Positions 16,091 through 23,738 of a stretch of DNA of 49,387 nt are shown piece by piece (positions within the stretch are counted from its first letter, which is position 1; each line of letters begins with the position of its first letter). The notes under the pieces were generated by a model. The model made no database searches, had not been told where the DNA came from, and worked only from the letters and a program-made list of their open reading frames with translations. This DNA comes from Candidatus Obscuribacterales bacterium (GTDB lineage: Bacteria > Cyanobacteriota > Vampirovibrionia > Obscuribacterales > Obscuribacteraceae), in NCBI GenBank assembly GCA_949127735.1, contig CASBPX010000029.1, positions 1-49,387 of the forward strand. The letters run 5' to 3'. Made by a program: the position numbers and the translations under genes.

Positions 16091-16694
16091 AAGTGATTGC
16101 CTTTTTGGGCACCAACTAAAAATGATCGCTGCACCACGCCACCACCCGCAGAGCAAGTGGTATTTCTGCCGGTGGCATTTCCTCAGATGGTGGGATGCTG
16201 GGGATGATGTTAAAAATTAGAGCGTATACGTTTTAGGCATCGAAACCTTAACTACCAGCTAAAACGTCTATGTTCTGACCTGAAGCGTGACCTGAAACGT
16301 CTACGTTCTAGTTAGCAATACTCACAGCCAAACCCGAAACTGCACACAGAGAAGCTCTTGGCAACCCCCGTTAGCGAGCCTGCGCGAGCAAGTTCACCCT
16401 AACTCTGTTTCATAGAAATCAAGAAGTACGGCGTTGTGGCGAATTTCTCAACAGCCCGATGGCTTAGGTTTTTATAGTTTATGGTCAAAGACATGGCAAT
16501 TGGATGTCATATAGATCCATGATCATGAGTATCAATTTCTCTTTCTTTTAAAGGCTCTTTCAAAAACTCTTCTAGATTCCACACGCGCCCGACTTGCATC
16601 TCACCGTCTAAGCCTTCACCGGCTTGTGTAGATTCTTGCCTCGCACTTGTGAAATTAACCGACAGTTTCCGGAGCCTTCCCCATTAACCACTTA
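16091..16694. other. 600-bp non-coding region with a tandem imperfect repeat
   Basis: I see no convincing ORF. At 16262-16276 and 16295-16309 a 15-base motif AAACGTCTAYGTTCT occurs twice, 33 bases apart, each preceded or followed by GACCTGAA. Its core AACGTCTACGTT is nearly self-complementary, and a related CGTATACG palindrome lies at 16223-16230. The spacing is about three helical turns. Regulator binding is possible but unproven. The rest is the 5' region of the MgtC-like gene. Confidence 0.45.
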
Positions 16695-16732
16695 CAGACT
16701 TATTGCACCTCCGTGCGGAAGTCTGGCAGGAG
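16695..16732 (+). promoter_or_regulatory. leader hairpin with anti-Shine-Dalgarno loop before the mgtC-like gene
   Basis: CAGACTT (16695-16701) pairs with AAGTCTG (16719-16725), and inside it GCAC pairs with GTGC, leaving CTCC in the loop. The loop is complementary to the GGAG of the ribosome binding site at 16729-16732, which starts four bases after the stem. A pseudoknot or alternative pairing could limit translation of the gene at 16739. Confidence 0.4.
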
Positions 16733-16738
16733 ATTATT

Positions 16739-17488
16739 ATGACAAATACAGCAAACGGGCTCGGCTTCTCCGTGCCTGACATATCTACTATGGTGCCCGA
16801 ATGGTTGAACCACTGGTTCGACAGCCTCGCCGTGCACCCATCTCTGCTCACTACAAGTTCTTATCTTCCGCCACTGGCTATCGCCATCTTGCTCGGCATG
16901 GCACTCGGTTACGAGCGTCGTCGTCGCGGCAAAGTTGCCGGTGTGCGTACCAACATGGTTGTGGCTGCTAGCGCTTGCTTGATCACTATGGTCGGTCTCA
17001 TTGTTTTTGAGGCCACCAAGCTCGGCGATCCTGCGCGCCTTCCCGGCCAAATCATCGCTGGTATCACCTTTCTTGGTGCTGGTGTGATTTGGAAAAACGG
17101 TTGGAAGACCCAGGGCATTACCACTGCAGCAGTGATTCTCTTTTCCACCGTGATCGGCATTCTGTGCGGTTTCGGTTATCTGATGTGGGCAATCACCAGC
17201 AGCGCCATTGTGGTGGCTGTTTTGCAAGTCAGCTACACGCTTTTCCCATCAGACGACAGCAGCGAGCACACCCTCTCCATCGTCTGTCCCCTCGAAAGGT
17301 ATGACGCTGTGCGCGACCTCTTTCCCAGTGGCACGAACATCGAACGGTTCACTCGACGGGAAGGTGCCATCTGCGAAATCCGCATCACCGCACGTCTCTC
17401 GCGCGCCGACCTCAACAAGTTGATTTCGACAAATATCCACAATCCGGACGTGCACGGTATCGATCTTCTCGACGAGCCCGCGTCCTGA
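16739..17488 (+). CDS. MgtC/SapB family membrane protein
   Basis: This 249-residue protein has the MgtC signature: four or five N-terminal helices with LAIAILLGMALGYERRRRGKVAGVRTNMVV, then PGQIIAGITFLGAGVIWKNG and ITTAAVILFSTVIGILCGFG. A soluble ACT-like C-terminal domain follows (about 170-249). MgtC proteins in pathogens inhibit the F-type ATP synthase and help growth at low magnesium; other members are uncharacterised. ATG 16739 follows AGGAG by six bases. It is the first gene of a co-directional block of envelope and lipid genes. Codons favour C in third position more than in the genes around 3700-5300. Confidence 0.88.
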   Translation: MTNTANGLGFSVPDISTMVPEWLNHWFDSLAVHPSLLTTSSYLPPLAIAILLGMALGYERRRRGKVAGVRTNMVVAASACLITMVGLIVFEATKLGDPARLPGQIIAGITFLGAGVIWKNGWKTQGITTAAVILFSTVIGILCGFGYLMWAITSSAIVVAVLQVSYTLFPSDDSSEHTLSIVCPLERYDAVRDLFPSGTNIERFTRREGAICEIRITARLSRADLNKLISTNIHNPDVHGIDLLDEPAS

Positions 17489-17522
17489 CCAACTAGCCAT
17501 AACCGTTGAACTGGACCTGCCT

Positions 17523-18134
17523 ATGAACGATTTTCTCAAGAAAGCGAAACTCGCTGGCGTGGCTCTGCTGGTCATGGCACTCTGTGCCCTGGCCGGCGGA
17601 TTCTACGGACACTCGCTGCCCAGGAGCGGCGTGGATCCTCAAGATTACATGACCACCGTCTTCACTCCGTATGAAGACGGTCAAGAGTCATTTCTCAAGT
17701 TTCTCGATGGCACCAAAACCAAATTGCGGGTGGCAGTCTACAGCTACACCAATGATGCCATCACCGACAAGATCATCGAACTCCATCACCGTGGTGTCAA
17801 AGACATCAAAGTGCTGGTCGACCAATCGCAGAGTGTCTCTCGCACAGCTGTTCATCAGCAAGAGCAGATCAACAAGCTGCGGGCGGTGGGAATTGAGGTA
17901 GTGGTGGGCACTTCTGAAAAGAAGCACCAGATTATGCACCTCAAATTTACCGTGCGTGACGATCAATGGGTTGAAGACGGCAGCTGGAACTACAGCGTAT
18001 CCGCCAACAACCAAAACAATAACCTGAACTACGTTTTGTCGAAAGCACGAGCGGCTCTGTTCACCAAGAACTGGGATCGCATGTACGCCTTCATGAAGAC
18101 GCAGGATCAGACCCCATGGAACAAAGCAGACTAG
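17523..18134 (+). CDS. single-domain phospholipase D-like nuclease/hydrolase
   Basis: This 203-residue protein has an N-terminal membrane anchor or signal (AGVALLVMALCALAGGFYG). One HKD motif follows: H139-L-K141-F-T-V-R-D146, then EDGSWNYS, where GS and N complete the PLD signature. A single HKD half-site means it must work as a dimer, as in bacterial Nuc and mitochondrial PLD6. Substrates in this subgroup include DNA, RNA and cardiolipin. The membrane anchor and the downstream diacylglycerol-kinase and acyltransferase genes argue for a lipid substrate here, by inference. Confidence 0.85.
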   Translation: MNDFLKKAKLAGVALLVMALCALAGGFYGHSLPRSGVDPQDYMTTVFTPYEDGQESFLKFLDGTKTKLRVAVYSYTNDAITDKIIELHHRGVKDIKVLVDQSQSVSRTAVHQQEQINKLRAVGIEVVVGTSEKKHQIMHLKFTVRDDQWVEDGSWNYSVSANNQNNNLNYVLSKARAALFTKNWDRMYAFMKTQDQTPWNKAD

Positions 18135-18156
18135 CTGCTGACTCTAAAGGACACAG

Positions 18157-19101
18157 GTGAAACTAAATCATAATCGCATCGCTGTTATTTTCAATCCCAT
18201 GGGCGGATCAGCCAAGTCAGGCATGATTGACAAGCTGGCAACAGCTTGCGCCGTCCATGGCATCGAACTCGTTAAAGTCACTACCACTGCCGATTTTGGC
18301 TCAGCAAGGAAACTTGCTGGCGAAGCCGTTCAAGCTGGAACTTACGACGCCGTCATCGCCTGTGGTGGCGACGGTACTGCTTGCCAGGTCGCTGAAGGCC
18401 TGATGGGAAGCGGCACTCCTCTGGCGGTGTTTCCCGCAGGCACAGGCAACTTGTTTGCCAGGGCCTTCTACGCAAGCCCCGTACCTGCGCGTTTCATCGA
18501 CATGATTGTGCATGGACAGCCCCAGCCCCTCGACATGGTGCGGCTAACATGTACTGACACAAGCGGCAAGGAACACCAGCAACTCTTTCTGGTGGCCACA
18601 GGTTTCGGAAAAATTTCAGACGCCATTTCTTTCGCCAGCGCAAGGATGAAACGCATCTTTGGCAAGTTCGCCTACGTGGCGCGCGTTGCCGTTGCTTGCG
18701 TCAAGCCAGCGCCGGTGCGTTACAGCATTACGCCTCTGGCCGCTGACGGCAGTGACTCACTGCAGCAGAGACCTCTGCACTACACTGCCTCTGCGGTGTT
18801 CGCTTTCAATGCAGTACCGCCTTCAATGCTGGTAATGAGCCGCGGCTGCAACGCCTCTGACGGTCTGCTCGACGTTGTTGCCATCACCGCCAACCGTCTC
18901 GGTAGCCTCCTGCAGGTCTGCACGCGCATGGTTACCGGGCGCCCCGACCTCTCAACACATTACCGTCGTGTGCGCGCTGCCTCAGTGCGCATCGACACTT
19001 CGGCGCCAGTAACGCCGAACATCGATGGCGATCCTGGCGTGGCCACTCAGTCTCTCTTACTCACCGTACTGCCGCAAGCAGTGCAAATTATCGTCAGCTG
19101 A
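18157..19101 (+). CDS. diacylglycerol/sphingosine kinase-like lipid kinase (YegS/DagK type)
   Basis: This 314-residue DAGK-catalytic-domain protein has an IFNPMGGSAKSG start (about 11-22), ACGGDGTACQVAEGL (GGDGT at 70-74) and FPAGTGNLFARAF (PAGTGN at 93-98). The C-terminal beta domain ends in IDGDPGV near 288. Such enzymes phosphorylate diacylglycerol or related lipids with ATP at the membrane surface. The start is GTG 18157, six bases after AAGGA. Between PLD-like and acyltransferase genes it fits a phosphatidic-acid recycling pathway, by inference. Confidence 0.9.
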   Translation: MKLNHNRIAVIFNPMGGSAKSGMIDKLATACAVHGIELVKVTTTADFGSARKLAGEAVQAGTYDAVIACGGDGTACQVAEGLMGSGTPLAVFPAGTGNLFARAFYASPVPARFIDMIVHGQPQPLDMVRLTCTDTSGKEHQQLFLVATGFGKISDAISFASARMKRIFGKFAYVARVAVACVKPAPVRYSITPLAADGSDSLQQRPLHYTASAVFAFNAVPPSMLVMSRGCNASDGLLDVVAITANRLGSLLQVCTRMVTGRPDLSTHYRRVRAASVRIDTSAPVTPNIDGDPGVATQSLLLTVLPQAVQIIVS

Positions 19102-19148
19102 ACTCAGCACAACGCCAACTTCAAGCTGAATAACCCTGGAGTTATCTT

Positions 19149-20036
19149 ATGACAACTATGCTCATCAAATACGTGCTTCTGGCACTACTGGCAGTGCTCA
19201 TCTTGCGCATCGCCTACTGGTTTCGGCAAGGCCGCAAGTTGCAGACAAGCGGCTACATGCCTCCTTCTTCCACTCGCATCGCCCGTATGTTCTACAAGGG
19301 CGCTTGCCACGCCATCACCTTTCTTGGTGTCGGCCCGGTCAAGGTAATCGGCCGCGAGAATGCCAAATTCGTCGGTCGGGGCCTGGTTCTGCCCAACCAC
19401 CAGTTCGCCCTCGACTTTGCCGTGATCGGCAAGGCCACACCATTTTCCTTCCGCCAATTGGCGAAGGCGAAGGAGGTGAAAAATCCGATCATGGGCACTA
19501 TCGCCGCCTGGATCGGCACTGTAGGCGTTCAGGTGGAAGGCGGAAAATCGCAGTCGGCTGGTGGCGGTCAAGCAGTGATCGACGCCGGCGCCAAAATTCT
19601 CGCCAAGAGTTCAGGCGCACGCATGCTCCTCTTCCCGCAAGGTAAGCTCGTTTACAGCAACGTGCTCAAAGAGGAAGATTTCCGCACCGGCGCCACACGC
19701 ATTCTTAACACCACTGTGGCACTGGTCGGCATCGACGGTTTGTATGCATTGCCAGTCGCAGTGCACTACAAGCGCGACCCCAAGGACGCCACTCGTTTCC
19801 ACCGTCTGGTGAATGCTCTCGGCATCAAGGCTTTCCGTCGCTGGAAAGATTTCGAACTGGTCCCGAACGCCGACGGCACGAAGACCAAAGAAGATCGCAT
19901 ATTCACCACTTACGGTGCCACGGTCGCCATCGGCAAACCGATTGCCATGGCATCCCTGCCCACCGACCCTCGCGATGCGATCAAGTTGATCACCGCGGAA
20001 ATTCAGGCACTGCTGTCAATCGCAGAAAAGGCCTGA
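19149..20036 (+). CDS. PlsC-type lysophospholipid/glycerophosphate acyltransferase
   Basis: This 295-residue protein has an N-terminal membrane helix (YVLLALLAVLILRIAYW). Motif I is NHQFALD (H84, D89) and a motif III variant FPQGKLVYS lies near 162-170, where FPEG is usual. The acyltransferase acylates a lysophospholipid or 1-acylglycerol-3-phosphate at the inner membrane. TGGAG lies seven bases before the ATG. The preceding gene makes a phosphorylated lipid, a logical upstream step. The E-to-Q change in motif III is worth noting but does not exclude activity. Confidence 0.85.
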   Translation: MTTMLIKYVLLALLAVLILRIAYWFRQGRKLQTSGYMPPSSTRIARMFYKGACHAITFLGVGPVKVIGRENAKFVGRGLVLPNHQFALDFAVIGKATPFSFRQLAKAKEVKNPIMGTIAAWIGTVGVQVEGGKSQSAGGGQAVIDAGAKILAKSSGARMLLFPQGKLVYSNVLKEEDFRTGATRILNTTVALVGIDGLYALPVAVHYKRDPKDATRFHRLVNALGIKAFRRWKDFELVPNADGTKTKEDRIFTTYGATVAIGKPIAMASLPTDPRDAIKLITAEIQALLSIAEKA

Positions 20037-20046
20037 CCCACCAAAG

Positions 20047-20092
20047 GGGATACAGGCACCAAATGTGGTGCCTGTATCCCGCTTTGTTTTGT
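20047..20092. terminator. strong bidirectional terminator hairpin
   Basis: A 15-bp perfect stem (20047-20061 with 20066-20080, loop AATG) is followed by a T-rich tail on the plus strand and an AAAGG/CCTTT context on the minus strand. It ends the lipid gene block and could also end the small minus-strand ORF at 20092. Confidence 0.85.
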
Positions 20093-20286
20093 TAGCGGAC
20101 GTCAGCAATTGTTCGCCACGCGTTCTCGAAAATCAGATTGCCGCGCTGGTTAAAACTGGATACAAAGTTTCGACTTTGCGCCAGTGCAACCAAAACACGG
20201 TCACCCTCAAAATCACGACCGTCGGCTGACGCTCGTCTGAAAACTGATTGAGGAATGGTCGCGGGCAAATTTGTGCCCTGCTTCAA
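20092..20286 (-). CDS. possible small protein, 64 aa
   Basis: This minus-strand frame opens at TTG 20286 and stops at TAA 20092, next to the bidirectional terminator. The translation (for example FEGDRVLVALAQSRNFVSSFNQRG) reads like a folded protein, with codon choice like that of neighbouring genes. It lies antisense to the 5' leader of the hydrolase at 20305. The ribosome binding site (GGAAGAG) is too close to the TTG. It could be a real gene, a remnant or chance. Confidence 0.3.
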   Translation of the reverse strand: MKQGTNLPATIPQSVFRRASADGRDFEGDRVLVALAQSRNFVSSFNQRGNLIFENAWRTIADVR

Positions 20287-20304
20287 CTCTTCCGGAGAAA
20301 AAAC

Positions 20305-21108
20305 ATGTTAATAACAACAATAATTTTCGCCCTGCTCGTTGCAGCAGCGCTGGCTGTGTCACCTCGCTTCGGCGAACGCCTATACCGCCGCATGATTTTC
20401 GCGCCCGTTAAATGCGATGCCGGTGAAGTAGATATCGCTTTTGCCAGCGGTAAAAATACTCTGCATGCCGTTTTTCACCGCCAGCCAAACAGCCGCTACA
20501 CCGTGCTTTTCAGCCACAGTAACTGGGGCAATATTGGCGAATGGGAACGGCTCGCTGAGCAACTGCATAGTTGCGGCGTGCAAGTTTTTGCCTACGACTA
20601 TCGGGGCTATGGTGCCAGCACCGGCGTGCCCTCGGTCAAAGGTCTCTGTCAGGATGGCATTGCTGCCTACGATTATCTGGTCCGCGTGGAGAAAATTCCC
20701 GCCAGCCAGATCGTTCTCTTCGGCAGCTCGCTGGGTACAGGAGTTACCTGCGCCATCGCTCGCACGAGGCCGTGTGCTGGAATAATTCTGCATGCTGCCT
20801 TTTCGTCGCTGCGCAACCTGGTGCTCGACATGATGCCGGCCACACGCTATCTGCCTGAATCGCTGTTCTTCAGACCGAAGTTTGACAACGTGGACATTCT
20901 CAAAGAGCTGCGCACACCGCTGCTGCTCGTTCACGGGGAGTATGACGAAATGGCGGATATCAGCCATGCGCAGGCCATTCACACCGCTTCCGCAAGCAGC
21001 CACAAGACTCTGGTGATTCTGCCAGGAGCCGCTCACATGCAAACGGCAGTGGACGACAACCTCTTCGAGACCTCAGTCACTACTTTCTTGCAGAGCCTCA
21101 ATTCATAG
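20305..21108 (+). CDS. membrane-anchored alpha/beta hydrolase (ABHD12/13-like)
   Basis: This 267-residue protein has an N-terminal membrane helix (LITTIIFALLVAAALAVSP). The alpha/beta hydrolase core reads FSHSNWGNIGEW, FAYDYRGYGAS, nucleophile GSSLG at 140-144 (Ser142), acid Asp in VHGEYDEMAD and His in PGAAHMQTAV. The layout matches the YfhR/ABHD12-13 group, some of which are lysophospholipases or acyl thioesterases. ATG 20305 follows GGAG by seven bases; upstream codons from 20248 are unlikely. It follows the lipid block but after a strong terminator, so it has its own promoter, which I could not pin down. Confidence 0.88.
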   Translation: MLITTIIFALLVAAALAVSPRFGERLYRRMIFAPVKCDAGEVDIAFASGKNTLHAVFHRQPNSRYTVLFSHSNWGNIGEWERLAEQLHSCGVQVFAYDYRGYGASTGVPSVKGLCQDGIAAYDYLVRVEKIPASQIVLFGSSLGTGVTCAIARTRPCAGIILHAAFSSLRNLVLDMMPATRYLPESLFFRPKFDNVDILKELRTPLLLVHGEYDEMADISHAQAIHTASASSHKTLVILPGAAHMQTAVDDNLFETSVTTFLQSLNS

Positions 21109-21126
21109 ACCCGTGACACACTACTA

Positions 21127-21173
21127 ACTACTGAAGAAGGCTGCTCAGCGCAGTTTTCTTCAGTAGTTTTTTT
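21127..21173 (+). terminator. rho-independent terminator after the hydrolase
   Basis: ACTACTGAAGAA (21127-21138) pairs with TTCTTCAGTAGT (21156-21167) and is followed by a run of T. Confidence 0.9.
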
Positions 21174-21583
21174 AGCCAGGCTAGCTACTTGAAGTAGTAC
21201 AGCAAATTTCTGCGGAGGCCTGGCAGTATTCATTTCGAACTAGCCGAGCAAATGTAGTCGTTTAGTAAACCGCTAGCAAAAAAACCTATTAGCGCTGTGT
21301 TTGCGGAGCTCCACCAATTCCCCTTTTTTATTGAGATATATCACTTGTCTACCTGTATATTGCTTTGCCGCTTCGATTACAGCAGTGTAGAGATATCTTT
21401 TCCTCTTCACAATCTTCTGGCATCAATCAAGCAAAAACAACCACAGCTCGCGCCACTCCTGCTTCTCTCTTGTGACTCAGTCTCAAGTTGGTGGCCGCCT
21501 ACGCTTGCTTAGTCGATTGACTGGAAACGAAAAGATTAAACGCAAATGCAAACCACCGGTTTGCCAGCTCGGAGAACAACTAC
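21174..21583. other. non-coding leader region before the gene at 21584
   Basis: No ORF with a credible start is seen. It contains a small perfect hairpin GCAAACC-ACC-GGTTTGC at 21548-21564, about 20 bases before the start codon, and GGAG at 21571-21574. A pyrimidine-rich stretch lies at 21390-21480. Promoter elements were not clear. Confidence 0.4.
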
Positions 21584-22099
21584 ATGACCCTGCAGAACAT
21601 CCGCTTCGTATCCGCCGCTGCCGTCGCCTCCGCCGAATATCTCGCCAACGTCACCAAAGAAGAGCGCCTCGGTTCTCTGATTCGTCGCGACGACTACTTC
21701 CGCCCCACCTTCCGCCCCGGCAATTGCTCCATGGTCGGTACCGTCGACAACAATCGCAGCGCCTTCATCGTTCGCCTCGACGACGGCATCGGTCAGGAAT
21801 TCATCACCATCGACCAGACCGCCGACGCCGCTTCCGCCATTCTCAAGGTCGGCGACCAGGTCATTGTCACCCTCGTGGATGACGTTCACATCGAAGACAC
21901 CATTCGTGGCACCTTCAGCTTCACCACCGTCGACAGCAGCGAAATTGACCAGACCACTCTCGATAACTCCAAGATTCTTCGTCAGGCACAGTATGTCGAC
22001 GGCAAGAATCGCCTCTGCAACGTCACCCTCGCTCTGATCGGCGAAAAGTCGACCACGAAAATGATTTGCGTCGAACAGGTGATCGAGCGCGCCGCTTAA
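21584..22099 (+). CDS. hypothetical beta-rich cytosolic protein
   Basis: This 171-residue protein has no signal peptide or membrane segment. It begins with a helix (FVSAAAVASAEYLANVTKEERLG) and continues with alternating strands (SMVGTVDNNRSAFIVRLDDG, SAILKVGDQVIVTLVDDVHIEDT). I do not recognise a family; the strand pattern and Asp/Glu/Thr content suggest a small beta-barrel. The gene uses strongly C-ending codons (ATC, GTC, GCC), like the ParB-like gene at 230, which may mean high expression. A Shine-Dalgarno GGAG lies nine bases upstream. Two hairpins follow the stop. Confidence 0.65.
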   Translation: MTLQNIRFVSAAAVASAEYLANVTKEERLGSLIRRDDYFRPTFRPGNCSMVGTVDNNRSAFIVRLDDGIGQEFITIDQTADAASAILKVGDQVIVTLVDDVHIEDTIRGTFSFTTVDSSEIDQTTLDNSKILRQAQYVDGKNRLCNVTLALIGEKSTTKMICVEQVIERAA

Positions 22100-22125
22100 C
22101 TTTTTTAGTTAAGCCCTAAACTAGT

Positions 22126-22170
22126 GTAGGCCGAAGATTGCCCTGCTAAAAAGCACGGAAGTCGGCCTAC
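22126..22170 (+). other. long hairpin 3' of the gene at 21584
   Basis: GTAGGCCGA (22126-22134) pairs with TCGGCCTAC (22162-22170) around a loop of 27 bases. No T run follows, so it is not by itself a terminator. It may protect the mRNA 3' end or be part of a 3' UTR element together with the terminator at 22198. The stop codon itself sits beside a GCTTAAC/GTTAAGC stem at 22094-22114. Confidence 0.5.
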
Positions 22171-22197
22171 GCACCTAATTTCAAATCTCAAAAAGGC

Positions 22198-22238
22198 GGA
22201 CGAGAGGTTGGCGACAACTTTTCGTCCTCTGCTATTTT
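22198..22238 (+). terminator. rho-independent terminator downstream of the gene at 21584
   Basis: GGACGAGAGGTTG (22198-22210) pairs with CAACTTTTCGTCC (22215-22227) with two G-U pairs and is followed by CTCTGCTATTTTTC. Confidence 0.7.
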
Positions 22239-22426
22239 TCTTTATCTCTTTCTACTCCCTAATATAGTTAGAAGAGAATAGCGCACCAGATACGGTGCCG
22301 ACAAAAACCATGCAATTTATCGCACCTTAAATACTAAAAAAATTCTAGACTGGCTTAAAAACTTGCCGACAATTTGAACTTTCTCAGTCTTGCCGACGTT
22401 TACATATATAAACGGAGGAATTGCCC

Positions 22427-23479
22427 ATGCTGAATCGAGAAGAAAACGACAATAGAATCAAGGCCATTTGGACTGATATTCAATTGAGGGTTAAGACCGA
22501 CGCCAATGCCCTTGATGTCTTTTGCCACCACTGGCAAAGCGAAGAGTTGGTGCATTGCGCCAATTGCTCAAGTGATGAAATTAAAAGAGCGCTAGGAGAA
22601 CGCGAAGGTGAGTGCGGAAATTGCGGCGTGGCCTGGTGGATAACTTCAGGCACTGTGTTAGCCCGTGCCAGTCTGTTCAAAGGTTACCTGGCGGGAGCGC
22701 TGTTTTTTGAAGAAGGCCTGACCATAAGTGGTCCTGAATTTTCCAGACTAACGGACATTCCACAGACGTCTGCATACAATATCTTGCGGAAGCTTAGAAT
22801 GGCTATTTGCAATCAAATGCCGGACAATACCAGAGAATTTTCGGGTCAAATAGTGAAGCTGTTAATTGCTAAGCGCACACGCGAGACACCAGCCAATTGC
22901 CATCCATTTGCCGAGCAAGAACTTATAGACGAGGGTCAACTAGCCGACAATGAATCCGAGGTAGACGTTCTCAAATGTGAAATAGACGGCGCTGAGACTG
23001 CAGAAACCGCGACCGAAGAGAATTTAAGCGATTACGAAAAAGTAAAAAAGATAGTTCACAGTCTACTTTCAAAAGTTGGACTGACGGCAGACACCATTTC
23101 GTTAAAAACTGGATTCCCCATCGGCAGAGTGACGGCTAGCTTGAGTGAACTTGAGCTTTTTGGTGAAGCACGCGTAGAACCCGGCGGGAAATATTTCAAA
23201 ACTACCGCGCTAAGTCAATCACACACTGATATTGACGAATCAATCGCTGAACAAATTACTGATGCCATCAACACATTTGTCGGTTTTATCGTTGAATACT
23301 TTCATCGGGTTGGCCGCAAGGGCATCCAAACTTATGTAGCTGCTCTCTGGTGCGCTATTGATCGAGAACACTGGGGAAAGAACTCTATGCTGCGACTATG
23401 CGGTGAACATCCGCCAGTGCCCTACCGCGTTATAAGAGACTATGTGTCACCACCTTTGCTCAAAATAATGGTTGGTTAG
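22427..23479 (+). CDS. IS1595-like zinc-ribbon protein with winged helix (domesticated transposase?)
   Basis: This 350-residue protein has residues 44-66 forming a zinc ribbon (CANC...CGNC), followed by SGTVLARASLFKGYLAGALFFEEGLTISGPEFSRLTDIPQTSAYNILRKLR. That is close to the zinc-ribbon/helix-turn-helix N-terminus of IS1595 (ISXO2) transposases. The DDE catalytic core is absent. Instead a linker and a DprA/winged-helix-like segment (about 205-265) follow, then a conserved-looking C-terminal block (FVGFIVEYFHRVGRKGIQTYVAALWCAIDREHWG). No inverted repeats or target duplications flank it. I infer a regulator built from a transposase DNA-binding domain. ATG 22427 follows GGAGGAATTGCCC; TTG 22421 is an alternative. 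Confidence 0.65.
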   Translation: MLNREENDNRIKAIWTDIQLRVKTDANALDVFCHHWQSEELVHCANCSSDEIKRALGEREGECGNCGVAWWITSGTVLARASLFKGYLAGALFFEEGLTISGPEFSRLTDIPQTSAYNILRKLRMAICNQMPDNTREFSGQIVKLLIAKRTRETPANCHPFAEQELIDEGQLADNESEVDVLKCEIDGAETAETATEENLSDYEKVKKIVHSLLSKVGLTADTISLKTGFPIGRVTASLSELELFGEARVEPGGKYFKTTALSQSHTDIDESIAEQITDAINTFVGFIVEYFHRVGRKGIQTYVAALWCAIDREHWGKNSMLRLCGEHPPVPYRVIRDYVSPPLLKIMVG

Positions 23480-23550
23480 CTAGTTAAAACTATTCGTGTC
23501 GCGAGCTCTGGTTTTCTGGCCTAACTCTTTGTCGTGCAAATTTTTCTATT

Positions 23551-23575
23551 AAGCGCACCACCTTGTGATGCGCTT
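23551..23575 (+). other. weak hairpin 3' of the zinc-ribbon gene
   Basis: AAGCGCA (23551-23557) pairs with TGCGCTT (23569-23575), followed by G and TTTG. It could be a weak terminator. Confidence 0.35.
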
Positions 23576-23668
23576 GTTTGAGCATTCTGGCCTGGTTTGA
23601 GAGATTTTTAAAATCTTTGATCGATTCCTTTACTAGGAAAATTGGTTCTTGCAGTTACATCATCGTGT

Positions 23669-23699
23669 AAAAGTTCGAGCGATATCGCCGATACTTTCA
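23669..23699. repeat. degenerate copy of the AGCGATATCGCT palindrome
   Basis: AAAAGTTCGAGCGATATCGCC... shares the central GAGCGATATCGC and the flanking AAAAG with the 30-bp palindrome at 10661 and 34526, but the right arm has diverged. It lies between two convergent genes, again near 3' ends. Confidence 0.5.
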
Positions 23700-23738
23700 C
23701 AAGGAACTACAATCCCCAAAAAGCTAAATGCCCCAAAA

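Noticed and set aside
16703-17227. Minus-strand frame antisense to the MgtC-like gene
   Set aside because: His/Asn-rich shadow with no family; the plus strand has a clear MgtC signature.
21297-21512. 71-codon frame upstream of the gene at 21584
   Set aside because: No ribosome binding site, Leu/Ser/Phe-rich translation of a pyrimidine-rich stretch, no domain.
22427-23479. Intact insertion sequence
   Set aside because: The zinc-ribbon protein resembles an IS1595 transposase only at its N-terminus and has no DDE core or flanking inverted repeats.
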